A stretch of 64,000 bases of DNA from Eumeta japonica (GCA_005406025.1 BGZK01000722.1:1-64000), one strand, 5' to 3'; positions 45,516-58,535 are shown, counted from the first letter of the stretch. Translations and numbers: made by a program. The notes: generated by a model from the letters alone, not told the origin.

Positions 45516-46656
45516 GAAAGATAATCAGAAGGTCAAGCACACGTTTATCAAATACAGACGGTAATGTAATGTAAGTCATATTACTAATGCGATTAATAAT
45601 CAATTAACAATGTCATCGTGTGCAGGCAATTAATTCTATTGTTAATGACAAAAACGATACACGGGAATATTTGCAATGACCAGAATATGCACTGAACCAC
45701 AGTCGTGTTATGCCATACTTATGTTCGTAAATAAAGTCATCGAAGGTGCATTGTTGAAGTATAGAAGAAGCTGGTGAAAATCTAACATAAAGCGGTAACG
45801 AAATTAATTTCTTTATGATAACATTAAATATTTGTCGGTAAAACGGCCCGAATCACGACGATTATTTAGCGCAACGCGTACGGGTCGCCCGCATGCCGTT
45901 TAAGGGTCAGTGCACACATGCATCAAATAACGAGTACGGGAATTTCCAAGAGTAAAGAGGAAAATAGCGATTCAATTTTATTGCTGACTTAAAGCGTATA
46001 ATTAGCATTTCCGTAAATTATTACAATATTATCAATAATATTTTTTTTTACATTTAATGATATTAAACCTTTCTTAATATAATAAGCAAAGACTAATGAA
46101 AACGTTCTAAGAGAAATCAAAATACAAACGTGAAATATAATTCAAATTATTCACTTTTAATTAGGTAAGTGACCAAGATATTCGTATTTCCATTAAACGT
46201 TCTGCATCTTCTGCACCAATGACTGTCTTTTTTAATAGATACATCGTCAGCGTGCTATAGTTGCCAAATGAGTAAATTACTAACTGTAATGGTGATGATG
46301 ATGGTAAGCAGCACCAAGATGGTAGTGTTTGAAAACAAAATGATTGATCGGATTCGATCACTTCACAAAAGGTGAGAGAGTTGTAAAAAGTTAAAAAAAT
46401 CATTTATATACCTTGTTTGTTTCTCGACGACGGTAAAAATCATAGAGGTAACAAAGAAGAGTAAATAAAGAAATGAATAAGTGATACGTTATATGTTGTT
46501 ACAAATATCAAAAATATTTTGTAGCACACTCTTCTATTATCTATTAATAATGGAGTAATATGTGGCTGGATATGTATTACTACCGTGCATAAGTGTACCG
46601 AATGAAGAAAAAAGAAATGTACCAAATGGAGAAGAAACAGGTTTTTTCTCTGTTTC

Positions 46657-46688
46657 TTTCTCTCTCTCTCTCTCTATCTATCTATCTC
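46657..46688 (+). repeat. CT/CTAT microsatellite
   Basis: TTTCTCTCTCTCTCTC-type run followed by three CTAT units. Simple repeat. Confidence 0.85.
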
Positions 46689-48742
46689 ATGAGAGTGAAA
46701 TCAATGCAATGAGGATTCAATTTTTGTGCAATACAAATCGAGTGAAGAACAATGAGGTAAGCGAATGGTGTGGTCACATAGATGTAATTACAAAATTAGA
46801 AATGGGTATGTTGGGGCGTTTTATTTTGGGACAGGTTTTAGTCACCCCAGTGCAGGGATTTACCCTCTTACAGTCTTGTTCAAGATAGAAGAAATTAATT
46901 TAGTGTTAGTAGGAGCCTGTTAGCGTATCAGTCTTCATTCACATCGTAACAAAGGTAACGTAAAGCTTTTCTTTGAGACCGTTTGGCCATTTGCGAAAAA
47001 TAATGAAAGCAATTCTTTAAAAAAATCCATGAAAGAAATATATCTGAGAATGGTCATTAAGAGTTCGAATGGTCCTAAATCGTATAAAGATCGTCCTAAA
47101 AAATCTGTAAAATATATTCTAGGACGCCTAGGAAATCTTTTACAGACCACATTGATGGCATATTAATAAGCCGTTTCTAGTTTGGTAAAATGATGAATTC
47201 ACGTGGAATGTTTAATAAATATTAGTGAACTAAAAAATATGTATTAAGATCGTGTCAATCGGATATGTGTGGTTAATGCCAATATATCTGTAAATTTATA
47301 ATGAAAAAAACCTTCCATTTTAAAACATTTTATATAAAATTAATAAATTTCAAACATGACTTCCTATTTTATTTAAAAAGAGAGATGTCTTGTGATCAAC
47401 ATTTTGACATTAAAATAATATAAGTAAGAGTTCCATCTCATTATTTACTTAATAGAAAGCTAAAAATAAAATTTGTAAAAGCAATTAGTGTTCAAATCTT
47501 ACGTCTTTTTAGACTGTATATTTAAAAACGACGAAGACCGATTTTCCATTCGGAATTTCCGCAAAGTGTGTAGCGACGCTAAAACCGGGCGCGCAATCTG
47601 ACGTTTACGAGTGTCATAAAAACGCTCAAGTAGTGACTTTTACTACTTGTTTAGTGAACATAAATGTCTTTTCCTTGCCCGCGCTCCCCGTCGCCGTATT
47701 TAAAAGCTGAGCGGTTCGCACGTAACGTTTTGCTCTTTTTGTTGTTGTGCAACATTTATTTCCTGTTTGTTTTCAAGCTTGATTTCGTTTTGAACTAGTG
47801 CCTAACTTCATCCATGTGGACATCAGTGACGTATCCAGGGTATGGATTTTTGGCAAGTCTATACAATGACATTAATATATAATGTCTATCAAAATTTTCA
47901 GATTAATATGACAGCAACGTTTTTTGGATAAAATGAAACACAATGTGATAAAGATGTGCAAATACATATTAAGCTAAGTTTGTTATCATATCCAATATTT
48001 CCAAATGAAACTTATAATAAAAATAGTGTGAACCTAATTATGTATATTATGGTATGCAGTTTAACATTTAAAATATTTAACTAAAAACCGTGATTGCTAC
48101 AACATCCCATTGCCACATCAATTCATCTTACCTCTTCCTTTCACTGTGAATGAAATATTGTTGAGATTAGACTCACTATATAACTCACAATTTTATGTGT
48201 AATCAAATTAGATATTATACATTGGCAAAAAAAAAAAAAGAATAAAAAATCAGCATGTTTGTTGATTTTGTACATATGTAAAATATTGCATATGTTTCAC
48301 TCTTCTACAAATTATAGGATTTTCTTTAGCATTTTGGAATTCATTACGAGCTTGGCCTATTGTTTTACTTATCAATAATGGTCTTTAATTCAACAATATT
48401 TAGAAGGCAAATGATGGACTGCTATGAACGAAACCTTAAAGTCTAAATATAAATTTAATAGTTGAAGCTCGCCTCTCCCACGAGGAAGTCGTTTTACGTT
48501 CTCGTTGCGTTCGTAGTTGCATAGCTGTACAAGGTTTATATTCGTTAATATATACTATTTTTATGGCATTTCAAATAAACAACTGGCGACATCTTTCTAC
48601 GAATTATTATTTTACAACAGACACAGAACAAGGAGAGCACGCTGTACATTTATAGTCGACTTGATTATATTGTGACGTGACCTCCGACATTTATCGCTGT
48701 AGGTATAAATATAAGAATTTAATATACATGTCCAACGATATT

Positions 48743-48767
48743 CTACAAATTAATTCTTAATTTGTAG
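48743..48767. repeat. Perfect 11-bp hairpin
   Basis: CTACAAATTAA, TTC, TTAATTTGTAG pair perfectly around a 3-nt loop. Isolated in AT-rich DNA; function unknown. Confidence 0.7.
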
Positions 48768-49484
48768 ATTAAAACTGATTTTATAATAATATACTAAAAT
48801 AATAGTGAATGATATTATCCGATTTATTATTAAAGTAGCTTACTAAATGAAATTGTATAAAAAGGAAAACATTTATCGACTAAATGTTTCTCGAATTTTG
48901 TGTCAATGAACAAAAAGAAAGTTAAGCAAATTAGGTTTTGTAACGAATTTTATTTATAAATAAATAGACATTTTAAAATTTTTAATAACCACATAGTGTT
49001 AATGGTTTATATATGATTCTAACCTTTGTCGAAGTTCATAAAAGTTCTCAAATTCTTTCACGTCCACATAATATTAAATACTCTAATATGACATCCAATG
49101 GGCTTTGAGGGAATGTAAGAAAAAGCTCCGTTAATCACTTACACAATAGACGCATACCTGAAGCCTACTCATACGTATGATGAATTATTCAAATTTATCA
49201 AATCGATAATGTGCGTACGAATTCACATACCGACTTCAGTTCTTCCGTTATTTTGCATGAAAAGTTTTTGAACTAGTTAATGTCATGTAGATTTATTGCT
49301 TAACACAAAATTATTAACATTTTATAGTAACATTAATTCCTCGTATTTTATTCGAAAAGTACTTTATTTAAAGAAAAAAACAGCTTTAGTCTATGGCTTC
49401 ACTATAATTTGTATGTATACAGCGAGCACTATTAAGGACAATTTGACATTGCTCGTAAATGTAAATTGATTTGACGTTCTTACC

Positions 49485-49680
49485 CGGGCGGGGTGGACGT
49501 TTACGATGCGTCGTGTCAAGTCGTGTCGCGCTCTTATCTTGATCGTGATTACACGTGTTGTAAAGCAATAATTATGATCGGCACCTGCGTACATGCAAAC
49601 GGTTTTAGTGTTATACACTCGCATCCGGTGTGTGTTGTATGGCATTTCATTGACCAAACACGTTGTTGGTGGTAAATTAA
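49485..49680. other. GC-elevated patch with overlapping short frames
   Basis: CGGGCGGGGTGGACG (49486-49500) and several GTCGTGTCG-type words (for example GCGTCGTGTCAAGTCGTGTC, 49507-49526, an 11-bp imperfect tandem) give short frames on both strands. No protein is recognised. A weak regulatory candidate. Confidence 0.2.
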
Positions 49681-50265
49681 TTCTTAGCTGTTTGGATGTG
49701 ATATATCTATATAGATGTATTAGCTTTATCGTATGCTTAGTTTATACGTAGCTAAATGTGACGTAGAACTGTAAGAGATCACAGGTACTTCAATGACGTG
49801 TTACCTATCTAATTATGATAATTGAACCCTTATCTATAATTGACATGTTGACATTGACATCTTCTTTATGATAAATCTATATTAATATACTGGACTTAAT
49901 AGATCTTTAAAAAATATAATTTTTAAGTAGGTAATATCATAATGAATGTAGCAGGCCTTTCTCAACCAGGCCTTTGATTTTATCATACCTGTAAGTAAAA
50001 AATTAAGATGATTTTTCCGTATGAACCCCTCTATTTATTACCTGACTGCGCAACATAAAGTAGGGCTATGTTTTTATATAAAATGCATTAATTTCTGATA
50101 TAAATTAAAGATTCCACCATATGGAAGTCAAATATGTTATACATCGGTAAAACCGAATATTAAAATAATACCTATGTATATATTGGTCCGGTCATAGGAC
50201 TTATGATACAAATCTTATTAAAAATTTGAACTTGTGCACTTATACCATATGCGGTAATTATTGAA
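49681..50265. other. AT-rich stretch
   Basis: Words near 50042-50075 (CTGACTGCGCAACATAAAGT) faintly resemble a lepidopteran repeat but are too decayed to assign. Confidence 0.3.
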
Positions 50266-50399
50266 TTCAGGATAAGCAAAGTACAGCGCTGGAAAACTAA
50301 CGCGTAGGACTCGTCTCGTTTAGCAGTTGAAACACGAAGGCTATCAAAACGAAAGTGTCCAACTGTATGTCCGTACCGATTTAATATGCAAAGAATACA

Positions 50400-50610
50400 T
50401 ATTATAGGCTATATTTCAGATGCATGTGGTACGGTAGTAAAGTTGGCAGTCGGCTACAGTGGGGCCACCCACGACAGTGTCCCAATCTGTTGCTTCCCGC
50501 ATAGTAATGCGACGCATGAGAACGCCCAAGGCCATCGCCGCGATTAGCGGACGGACGTCTCGATTGCCTGTTGGCCTTTCTAGGTTATCTGTTAGTGAAA
50601 TCATTCATAA
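50400..50610 (-). other. GC-elevated patch with a 62-codon minus frame
   Basis: The minus frame 50604-50416 contains RPLIAAMALGVLMRRI and opens with an ATG. It is more balanced in composition than most frames here and might be a fragment of a mobile-element protein. I do not recognise it, and no splice or repeat context supports it. Confidence 0.15.
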
Positions 50611-51300
50611 ATATGTATAGAAAAACCAGTTGAGATTGGCATATTTCTTTGCCATGAAATTTGATATTGGCGACGTGTTTTTCTAGTGTTACGTACCTAA
50701 AAAGGAAAAACGGAATCTTTGTTAGATCGCTGCCGTATCCACCTATAACAGAAGTTATTAAACCTAGATGATGACGTGCACCTTATATTGCTAGTCAACA
50801 ATTAAAAAATATATATTTAGATTAAAATGAGGGTCATTCTAATCTAAAGAAAATGTTTTGTTAATATATCGTGTGAGGTATCATTTGAAATAGCTACCTC
50901 GAAGATTTTCAAAACATATATATTTTATACCTATGGTCTAAAGTTTTTGATTATACACTTCAAAATTTGCTAGAATCATTTACAGATGACCATTTCTAGG
51001 TTTTCTAAAATTTTGGTCTGATCCAATAAGACTGAGTAAATATTCAATCACACGTATTGGGAAATTATAGGTTTTTCTGATTCTTGTTTTATTAAAAAAA
51101 AAAAAAACTAAAATAAATGAAATTACAAAATAGATAAATGTGTTTTAACCTGTGTAGTATTAACTACATATTAAATTAATGATTGTACGAAATCTTAATT
51201 GTATGTGCCCGACTTTTCCTTGGCCTATTTTTAAATAAACACGTCAGAAACAATAATAGGACATGCTACAATTTCTAGCTAATACCGTAACAATCCTAAT
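50611..51300. other. AT-rich non-coding stretch
   Basis: Nothing is recognised. Confidence 0.4.
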
Positions 51301-51344
51301 CCCTCTTGAAATTTGTTATGTCACGTTTTCACCTGTCCACTGGT

Positions 51345-51680
51345 AACACTTACCTTCCCAGTCCTTTTACTTCAAGTCGCGAGGTATGCAGTTAAGCGCC
51401 TCACATCGGCCCAGTGCGGGAAACGAGTTACTAACAACTGATGTGGCCGATGTAGTGACGACCTCCGTGATTCGGCGGTTCATCGGACTCTAAGAAACAC
51501 GGCGCCAATGTTTTTGTTTTATTTGGACTAAGTTAAATGTTATCAGACCATCGCTCGATCTAGTCAGGATTACGAACTCGCTACCACATGTTCGGAGGGG
51601 GACGCCTTTGGTTGGTTGATCACCACCGCAATTACGGGCGTTTATGAAATTTACGGATGGCCAAATTTAATATTCACGAT
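51345..51680. other. GC-elevated patch, possible minus-strand non-coding exon or repeat debris
   Basis: CACATCGGCCCAGTGCGGG (51402-51420) and CTGATGTGGCCGATGTAG (51439-51456) contain an imperfect inverted pair, CATCGGCC/GGCCGATG. On the minus strand GGGAAG|GTAAGTGTTACC near 51345-51362 is a consensus splice donor, but the DNA before it is interrupted by stops in all frames. Either a decayed repeat or a non-coding exon. Confidence 0.2.
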
Positions 51681-52305
51681 CTTGCTGACTTTTCAGGTAA
51701 TACTATAAGTTGCGTATTTAAATTAGTTTAGAATTAATTGAAAATATTAATTACTACTAGAAGTTTTCACAGATCTGTGTATATTTAAATTGATATCCAT
51801 TATTAAGAGTATACGTCATGAGAAAATAAAAGTCAAATTTAAAAGATGGAGCGATTACTCCATTTATGAAGTAAGTAAAAACTCGAAAAGAATGATTTTT
51901 AGTGGTTCGTCTCTTAGAGGATAAAATAGGAGATGAGAGTTGGTTTTAAGGCAACTGATCCAAAAATAATGTGTTTCAGCGTATTTGAAAAATTTGTGTT
52001 CAAATAAGTAAAAACTGAAATCAAATAATTACATCTAAGTGCTGCATAGGTCTTCAAAACTAAACACCCAAAAGTTTATAGTCGGACTATCGGTTAGATA
52101 TTATTTCAGCGTTTTTGTATTTTGTATATTTTATATCGTGCGAGGATAATTTGAAGTGATTTTGAATATGAATTATAAAAATTAGGGTCATTTAGTACTC
52201 TATTCAAAGCACCCGGTCACAAATTCTTAACAACTCTTCGCCAATTTGGTATGAACCCCCTTAAAAGCCTATGTAGGCAAAGTAAACAGAACGAGCAGAG
52301 AAAGT
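51681..52305. other. AT-rich non-coding stretch
   Basis: Nothing is recognised. Confidence 0.4.
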
Positions 52306-52309
52306 CCTA

Positions 52310-52650
52310 GGAACCGGCACGCAATATATTCGAGTGCCAAACAACACGATGTTTTCGCCACAAATTAGACAATTAGGAGGCGGCGCGTGGCACGGGATCT
52401 ATTCAATTAAAGCTGCGTGCGCGCCGCCGGCCGGCCGTCACCTACCGCCGCGATTTTTAATCGTATGTATGCCGCGTGCGAATCAACGGCGACATTTCGC
52501 ATATCAATGCGCTGACCGAATTGATGAAAAACAAGCAGCGCGTGTCAAAATATTGCGGAGGTGTGTCCTGAGTGCCGATGGACGTACTTATCGGTCTGGT
52601 ACTGCATGCATTCTGATAAGGTGCACGGCATTTATGTAAATGTGGAATTC
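52310..52650. promoter_or_regulatory. CpG-rich islet
   Basis: GC-rich core (GTGCGCGCCGCCGGCCGGCC, 52418-52437). A 101-codon plus frame (52334-52639) covers it. Its product is cysteine- and arginine-rich with no recognised domain, as expected from chance in GC-rich DNA. Candidate regulatory DNA. Confidence 0.3.
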
Positions 52651-52769
52651 ATAGGCAGAAGTTTTAGCGCGGAAGTGCCAAAGATACAAGGCGAATATGT
52701 GTCGGTGGACGAATAAAAACATAATGCCCATATTAAAATCTCGAATATTTGCCAAAAACTCTTTTAGGT

Positions 52770-53530
52770 TTCCGAGCCAAAATGGCAAAAACGGAACCCT
52801 TATAGTTTCGTTATATCTGTCCGTCCGTCCGTTGGTAAGTCACAGGTATTTTATTCAAAAACCACTAGACGTATATTGATGATTTTTTTAGTATAGGCGG
52901 CTTGTATAAGCCGCTACTTAGATTGGTAGTTAAATAACAAAAATAAATATTTCTAGGGGGGCACTCCACACACATAACAAAAGCTGGAAAAAAAATTTTC
53001 AGCAAACATCAACGAGAGCACATAATTCAACAGTTCATTTAAAACGATTTCAAGGTTTCTAAGCATTTTTTCTGATTATGTGAATAATTTCGGAAATGAT
53101 CGTTCTGTAAGTTGCAGAAACTATCTCCCCCCTCTATTTTATAAACTATATGTCTGAAAATTATGAAAAAAATAAGCAAAGGTGACGCTTAATAAATACT
53201 TTCAATGAAAATTATTTTGCATATGGTCGAATATACTGTTTTTGAATTATTCCCAAAAAACTGTGCTTCTCAACAAAAGGTCGTGAGTGCTATGAAGATA
53301 CGTCTTTTAGCTAATGCACTTTAGTTTACCCTAGTTTAATAGTAATAGTCGACATACCTACTCGCGTTTTTAGTTATAGGCGACTAAAATGCTTATAACT
53401 ATTCTGTGCGGGAAACATGGAAAAAGTGTAACAACGTCCTTTTTTCATCTGTAGTACATTTCTTTGTAATAATGGCTTCGGAACCCTATAATGAGCATGG
53501 TCTGACATGTTCTTGGTCAGTTTTTTTTTT
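52770..53530 (+). mobile_element. Interspersed repeat R5, copy 2 (long)
   Basis: It starts CAAAATGGCAAAAACGGAAC (52778-52797), then CTTATAGTTTCGTTATATC and TCCGTCCGTCCGTTGG. It ends GGCTTCGGAACCCTATAATG (53474-53493), then GGTCTGACATGTTCTTGGTC and a T-run. This is the start and (decayed) end of a repeat extremely common in Lepidoptera, so the 760-bp interval looks like one near-complete copy. It has no coding capacity. Class not determined. Confidence 0.6.
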
Positions 53531-54040
53531 ACGTTAGGAGAATAAAATCAGTACAAATATAGTTACAAAAGCATTTTTTAATATTACATATTCCAAGAAA
53601 TTTTTGAAGTTTTTTTTTTATATTTTAATTATTAGTATTATATTTATGAACTTTATAATGTTTATTGACAGATAACAAATAAAGTTGTATTCAGAAGTAG
53701 ATTTTATTAATACAGTTTTAATTAAGATATGTTTATTGTAAGTTAATAGCAGGTGTATCATGAATATGTGAATAAATATTTTTTTATTTGAGTTTAACAA
53801 TTTCTTTTCTAATATACGGTAAATACCAAAATACCATAATTTGTTAATAACGATAATAAAATAATTATCTCAAATAATAAAACATTATTTCCATTATATA
53901 TATTTCACACCCGCAGACTACAGGCAGCTAATCAAAATGAAAACAAATATTCATGTTAATATAAAGAAAACTAGTGACCTGATATAAATATAGCCACATC
54001 AAAATAAAATATCAACATTTAGAACGTGAAATATAACCTC
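53531..54040. other. AT-rich non-coding stretch
   Basis: Nothing is recognised. Confidence 0.4.
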
Positions 54041-54044
54041 GTAC

Positions 54045-54275
54045 GTACAATAATGGATCGGGCAGGCGGCGACTCCGTGTTTAGAATAGATAGCCGAACG
54101 CGATTACAGACAACGGCGTAATGTATAACAGGGATCCATCACACTGACGCGCCGTCCGCCGCGGGCGCGCGCCCTGACCGATGGCCGCGCCGACTGCGCA
54201 GAAAGCCGGCCACTAAATCTACCGGGGGCATATTTACAAATGCCGAAGCGGGTGTTTCTGTTACAGGTAATATTT
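54045..54275. promoter_or_regulatory. CpG-rich islet
   Basis: GC-rich core (CCGTCCGCCGCGGGCGCGCG, 54152-54171) flanked by GATTACAG and CATATTTACAAATG words. It ends near TGTTACAG|GTAATATTT (54261-54276), a donor-like sequence without a convincing upstream frame. Candidate regulatory DNA or non-coding exon. Confidence 0.3.
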
Positions 54276-55077
54276 GAAACTTCCTAGATTTATAAACTGC
54301 TATTTTTAGATAACAATGTTGGAAACGGCATGCGGCAGATGGTATACGACGTGAAAAAATCGTCGAGGTTCGTGATTATAAGTTAACACTTTTCAGAAAA
54401 CAAGCTAAATATACTTTAGTGATATTTTAAACAACGTTCCAATTATATATAGAACAATCGTAAAACATACATAAATAATTAGTGAGTGAAACCGCTTTTT
54501 ATGGTCATTGTTAAGCTAAAAGCTAAAGACTATTGCGATTAACTCCCGGTAAACAATCAGAACCGCACTTCTTAAGCGTTCGTTCACGATTTTGCCTACG
54601 CGTATATAGAGCGATACCTTTCATCTTTTACATTTCCAATTTGAATGTCATTTTCGGTCATGCCTAATCTCAATTCTCGTCTTTTCTAATTTCATTCGTT
54701 CTAATACTGTCGTTATCAAATAACCAACAATATAAAAATGATATAAATGTCATAGATGCTGTATCATAAATTACCGGAAACCTATAGGTGTTTTTGACAA
54801 TGAAATATATGACGAGAAAAATATTTATTAATAAAGGACCTCTTATGCGAGCTTTTTGACTTCTATAATGTGAAGACATCAAATATCATTATCTGAAACA
54901 TATAATCCAGAAAACAGAATCATTCAAACACCGCTTATCATTACGATACGAATATTTCGAAAACTAACCTATACTAATACAACTTCCGAATCTCACGTAG
55001 TTCGTTTTGTTGGCAACGTTCACCAATTTAGTCAATTGAAACAATTACAACAATCGATGCTGAGGCATCGATTACTT

Positions 55078-55080
<3 letters not shown>
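54276..55080. other. AT-rich non-coding stretch
   Basis: Nothing is recognised. Confidence 0.4.
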
Positions 55081-55142
<62 letters not shown>

Positions 55143-55154
55143 ATGTATGTATGA
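55081..55154. repeat. Long (TA)n tract with TG and TATG end
   Basis: About 27 uninterrupted TA dinucleotides (55081-55134) followed by TGTGTGTG and three TATG units. A length-variable simple repeat, likely polymorphic. Confidence 0.9.
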
Positions 55155-56082
55155 GAATTAAACTTGAGATAAGTTGATACATTATTATTTTATTTAGATA
55201 TACATATATGAATGTATATATATACACACAATTGATACATACATCATACACAATAAATACTGTTTATATAGTAGTAAAAATTTTATTATATTACAGAAAT
55301 GACGTAAATGATGTAGCGTACTTTAATACACGTATATTATATATTACATTGAAGACAATCAATGAATTATATTTATTTCCACATTTTAATAACATTAGTA
55401 CGTAAAACTAAAGGACGATAGTTTTGTGTGGCTCAATCAATGTATTACTGCTGCGATCAGCCGATGGTCAGTGCTTGACAGCTTCACAATTATTTCGACC
55501 ACCAATGAATGTCACATTGAATAAAATGCAATAAAGTCATAGCAATTCCTGAATATTCTTGCGCCAACCAGTAACTAAACAAATAAGATACAATACGCAT
55601 AAATGACTTTTAGTTTGAAAAAATAAGAGATCATCGTGGTAAATATCTCGAGGTTAAATACAAATAGTTATACAGTTTGGCTGAGCGCTTGAGTTTAAAA
55701 GTTGTACATTCAAAATCAAATTTACATTGATTTAAAATTAAATTAAAAATACATTGGCTAAGAAAATATTTTTTAATAACGAAATTAAATTAATGTAAAC
55801 GTACGCAGACAGTTTTTGCGCTCCAAAATAAACAATTCACGATGAAACTCTGCGTTAGGCGTGAAATACTGACCTAACCTACAAAAATTAATTATTAATT
55901 ACTTCGAAAATCCAGGTAAAATAATATTTTATATGAGACATAAAAAATATATTGTATTATAAAGTACTACAAAAACGAAGTTGTAAATGAAATTTTAATG
56001 TATTAGTGATAGATAAAAACAGAACATTGCGAACGGTAGATGGGGGCACTAAAATTATTAAACAAATAATTCTTAACACTCG
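55155..56082. other. AT-rich non-coding stretch
   Basis: Nothing is recognised. Confidence 0.4.
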
Positions 56083-56220
56083 ATACACGCCCATGCGCAC
56101 TCGCACGCACACGACACGCGCACTCGCATGCGCATGCGCATGCGCACGCGCAAGCACGCGACATGAACACAGACACACACACGCACACGCCCACGCGTAA
56201 CACACATACACACATGTACA
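56083..56220. repeat. CA/CG alternating purine-pyrimidine tract
   Basis: Built of CAC, GCGCA and GCATGC words, including three consecutive GCATGC-type palindromes at about 56127-56145, then an ACACAC run at about 56170-56180. Nearly continuous purine-pyrimidine alternation makes it a candidate Z-DNA former. Frames on both strands through it encode C/A/V/R or H/T/A strings and are artefacts. Confidence 0.8.
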
Positions 56221-57185
56221 TATTACCTATTATTCTATTTATACATACACTACAGATAGCACCATATAAATAAAATATAATGTTGTAAATGTATTGTATA
56301 TTTCGTATTCATACATTTATTGTTTGAAATTATCACTTTAAGTAAACACCCCAAGCAACATTTCCCGTGGAAAATTTAATATTCTCACGGTAAACTCGAA
56401 AAGCGCCTTTGCCCATGCGCTGATCATCGAAGGCCCTCTTTCTACGATTAATATTCAAATATTTCTATCGTTCTTATAATTCTTAAAATATATTAGTAAT
56501 TTAAATAATTAGATAGTTGAATATAAATAAAAACATACATTGGATACTTGGCAAAAAGGAAAAACGCAAAGTTTTTTGCAGCAGAAATATAGGGTGGAGC
56601 ACGCGACACATTGATACAGAGGATATATTGTATTTTCTCCCGTTGTGAATGATATCAAGCATCAAACATCAACTAATCAATACATCAATATGACAGTAAT
56701 TTTATTATTTCTTTATTAAATTCAAATAATCCCATTAGGTGCAGAAAAATATCAATTTAGCGGTTTATTCTGTACAGATCAATCAAGTGCCATTTCATAA
56801 AATTTTTGTAATTGTAAATACAATCCTCAATGATATATATATATGAAGGACCTCATTTAAGGGCTGAGCTTTCGAATATTTATCTTTGCCACGATTCATC
56901 TCACCACAAGAAATTTGTAAAAAAATCATTGGCTTTATCAAATCGTTTTAAGGCATTTTAAAAAAAACATATATTGAAAAAAAAAGATATGATCTTGTAA
57001 CAAATTATGGCACTAGTGACAGCACACAGAACAATTGTATATCGAGAAGTAATAAAAATTTAAACATTATATTACGATCCATGTAAAATATATTTTTTTA
57101 AGTTACAATAATAACTACAGGTTTTGTGATACTGACTGGTATATTTCCAGTCCTATTAACCGGGAGCATAGGTTCTTAATCAAAA
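56221..57185. other. AT-rich non-coding stretch
   Basis: Nothing is recognised. Confidence 0.4.
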
Positions 57186-57189
57186 TACG

Positions 57190-57345
57190 CAACTTGTCAG
57201 TAAGTGCAGTGTTTCATTGAGTTTCCGCGCCATTTGTCGGCCGCATCAAGTGAGGCGCGCGGTATGCACTCCCCGTGATTTGTGTTGTTTACGGCCGGTC
57301 GGCGGAATCACACTCGTTTGTCGTTGTTTTTAGAGCGCGAGTGAT
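57190..57345. promoter_or_regulatory. CpG-rich islet
   Basis: Short GC-rich block (GTTTACGGCCGGTCGGCGGA, 57288-57307) next to GAGCGCGAGTG. It shares the TTTACGGCC word with the islet at 17.8-18.2 kb. No open frame. Candidate regulatory DNA. Confidence 0.25.
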
Positions 57346-58260
57346 ATTTCATCATTTTATTGGTAAATATTGCGCTGTAAATAAATAACAAATTTGGGTA
57401 AATATTTTTTGTTTGAGGCGCATATATGCAAAAGCACATTTGACAATTATTGCAAAGCGCTGTTAAGCACTCATCGACTATAGAGAATTTCCCGTATAAT
57501 GCCTCTGAAGAGAAAACAATTTAAAGAAAATCAATAACAGTGGGTGACTTCGTAAAAATCCTCTTTTGTAAAAGAATCTGTTTTGCTTGCAAATAACTTT
57601 AAAAAATATGAATCGAATCCGACAACATAATAACAGTCAATAATCTCGTATTTATTACCTGCCATGTTTAATATTATGGTCCGTTCTTGGTAATGTGGTC
57701 CGATTATGATAATGCCTGGCAAATTTTTATTAATTGTAATATCATTTCCAGTTTAATGATAGAAAATAAACGGATATTATAAATATCGATACTATCAATA
57801 TCATATGCTTTAATATGTTAATTCTGAATTTTATTGATTAAGTCACGAATTAATTTAAATTTATAGTAATTCAAAAAACCCATTATTCGCTTTCATGTAG
57901 CAAAATAAATGACAGAAGTGCCACTCATTTTTCTGTGAACTTCTACTTCAAAATATGTTCATGTCGTAAATTTTTTTCGACCGACTGTCAATGAATATTT
58001 CTAGGTAGCCAAAGTCAATAAAAATGATTACAAATCGTTGGGATGAATAACAATAAAAAGTTGACATAGTTTTATTCATATCTTCAAACTGTAATAGAAA
58101 TTATAACAATAAACGACTGACTAGGTTCGCGTTAATGTTTACATTTGACTCTTGCGTTACATAAGGCGTAGTTAATATTCCGTATAAGTTCGTCAGCGAG
58201 TTGAGTCATACCGCAAGGTTTGATTCTTAGCTTTGATCGAATGTCCGGTGTCTTTTGATA
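57346..58260. other. AT-rich non-coding stretch
   Basis: Nothing is recognised. Confidence 0.4.
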
Positions 58261-58279
58261 CTGTTTTTAAGGTAAGGAC

Positions 58280-58535
58280 AGAAAGACATTTTAAACAAGC
58301 GAAGCGTGGCATATTAAATATCGCGGTGTGCACCACCTTCCAAAACACGAAATGGCACCGCTTGTAAATATTGTAGCAAGAGACAGATAATAGTAGCCGG
58401 TATCTTGCAAGGAATGATATAAGTGGAAGGCGAAAAATGGATATGCGTCATACAATTGGAAATCAGTAAAATATCGTCCTTCCAAAGAATACGACACGAG
58501 TAAGCCCAGCACGAGTACATTCAAAATACACAAAA
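58280..58535 (-). other. Minus frame with balanced composition, unrecognised
   Basis: 58533-58291 is open on the minus strand for 80 codons (contains DAYPFFAFHLYH and FGRWCTPRYLICHA), and an overlapping frame is open as well. The first 20 residues are hydrophobic, so a signal peptide could be imagined. The stretch is more GC-rich than its neighbours and may be mobile-element debris. No domain is recognised. Confidence 0.15.

Larger units (their letters stand above)
45516..49480. other. Long mostly AT-rich stretch
   Basis: It includes a GC rise at 45845-45910, the CT/CTAT microsatellite at 46657-46688, a hairpin at 48743-48767, and weak GC patches near 47520-47740 and 48470-48520. Open frames (46161-46403 minus, 46562-46888 plus, 46935-47150 minus) show no similarity to known proteins, and the 108-codon plus frame passes through the microsatellite. 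Confidence 0.4.

Noticed and set aside
46562..46888. 108-codon plus frame
   Set aside because: Runs through a CT/CTAT microsatellite; the serine/leucine run is the repeat itself.
47800..47870. GACGTATCCAGGGTATGG word suggesting a second hAT element end
   Set aside because: No partner end and no GCGCCC blocks within 1 kb.
52334..52639. 101-codon plus frame
   Set aside because: Chance frame through a GC-rich islet; no recognised similarity.
55957..56221. Cysteine/valine- and alanine/histidine-rich frames, considered as small secreted peptides
   Set aside because: Produced by the CA/CG simple repeat on both strands.
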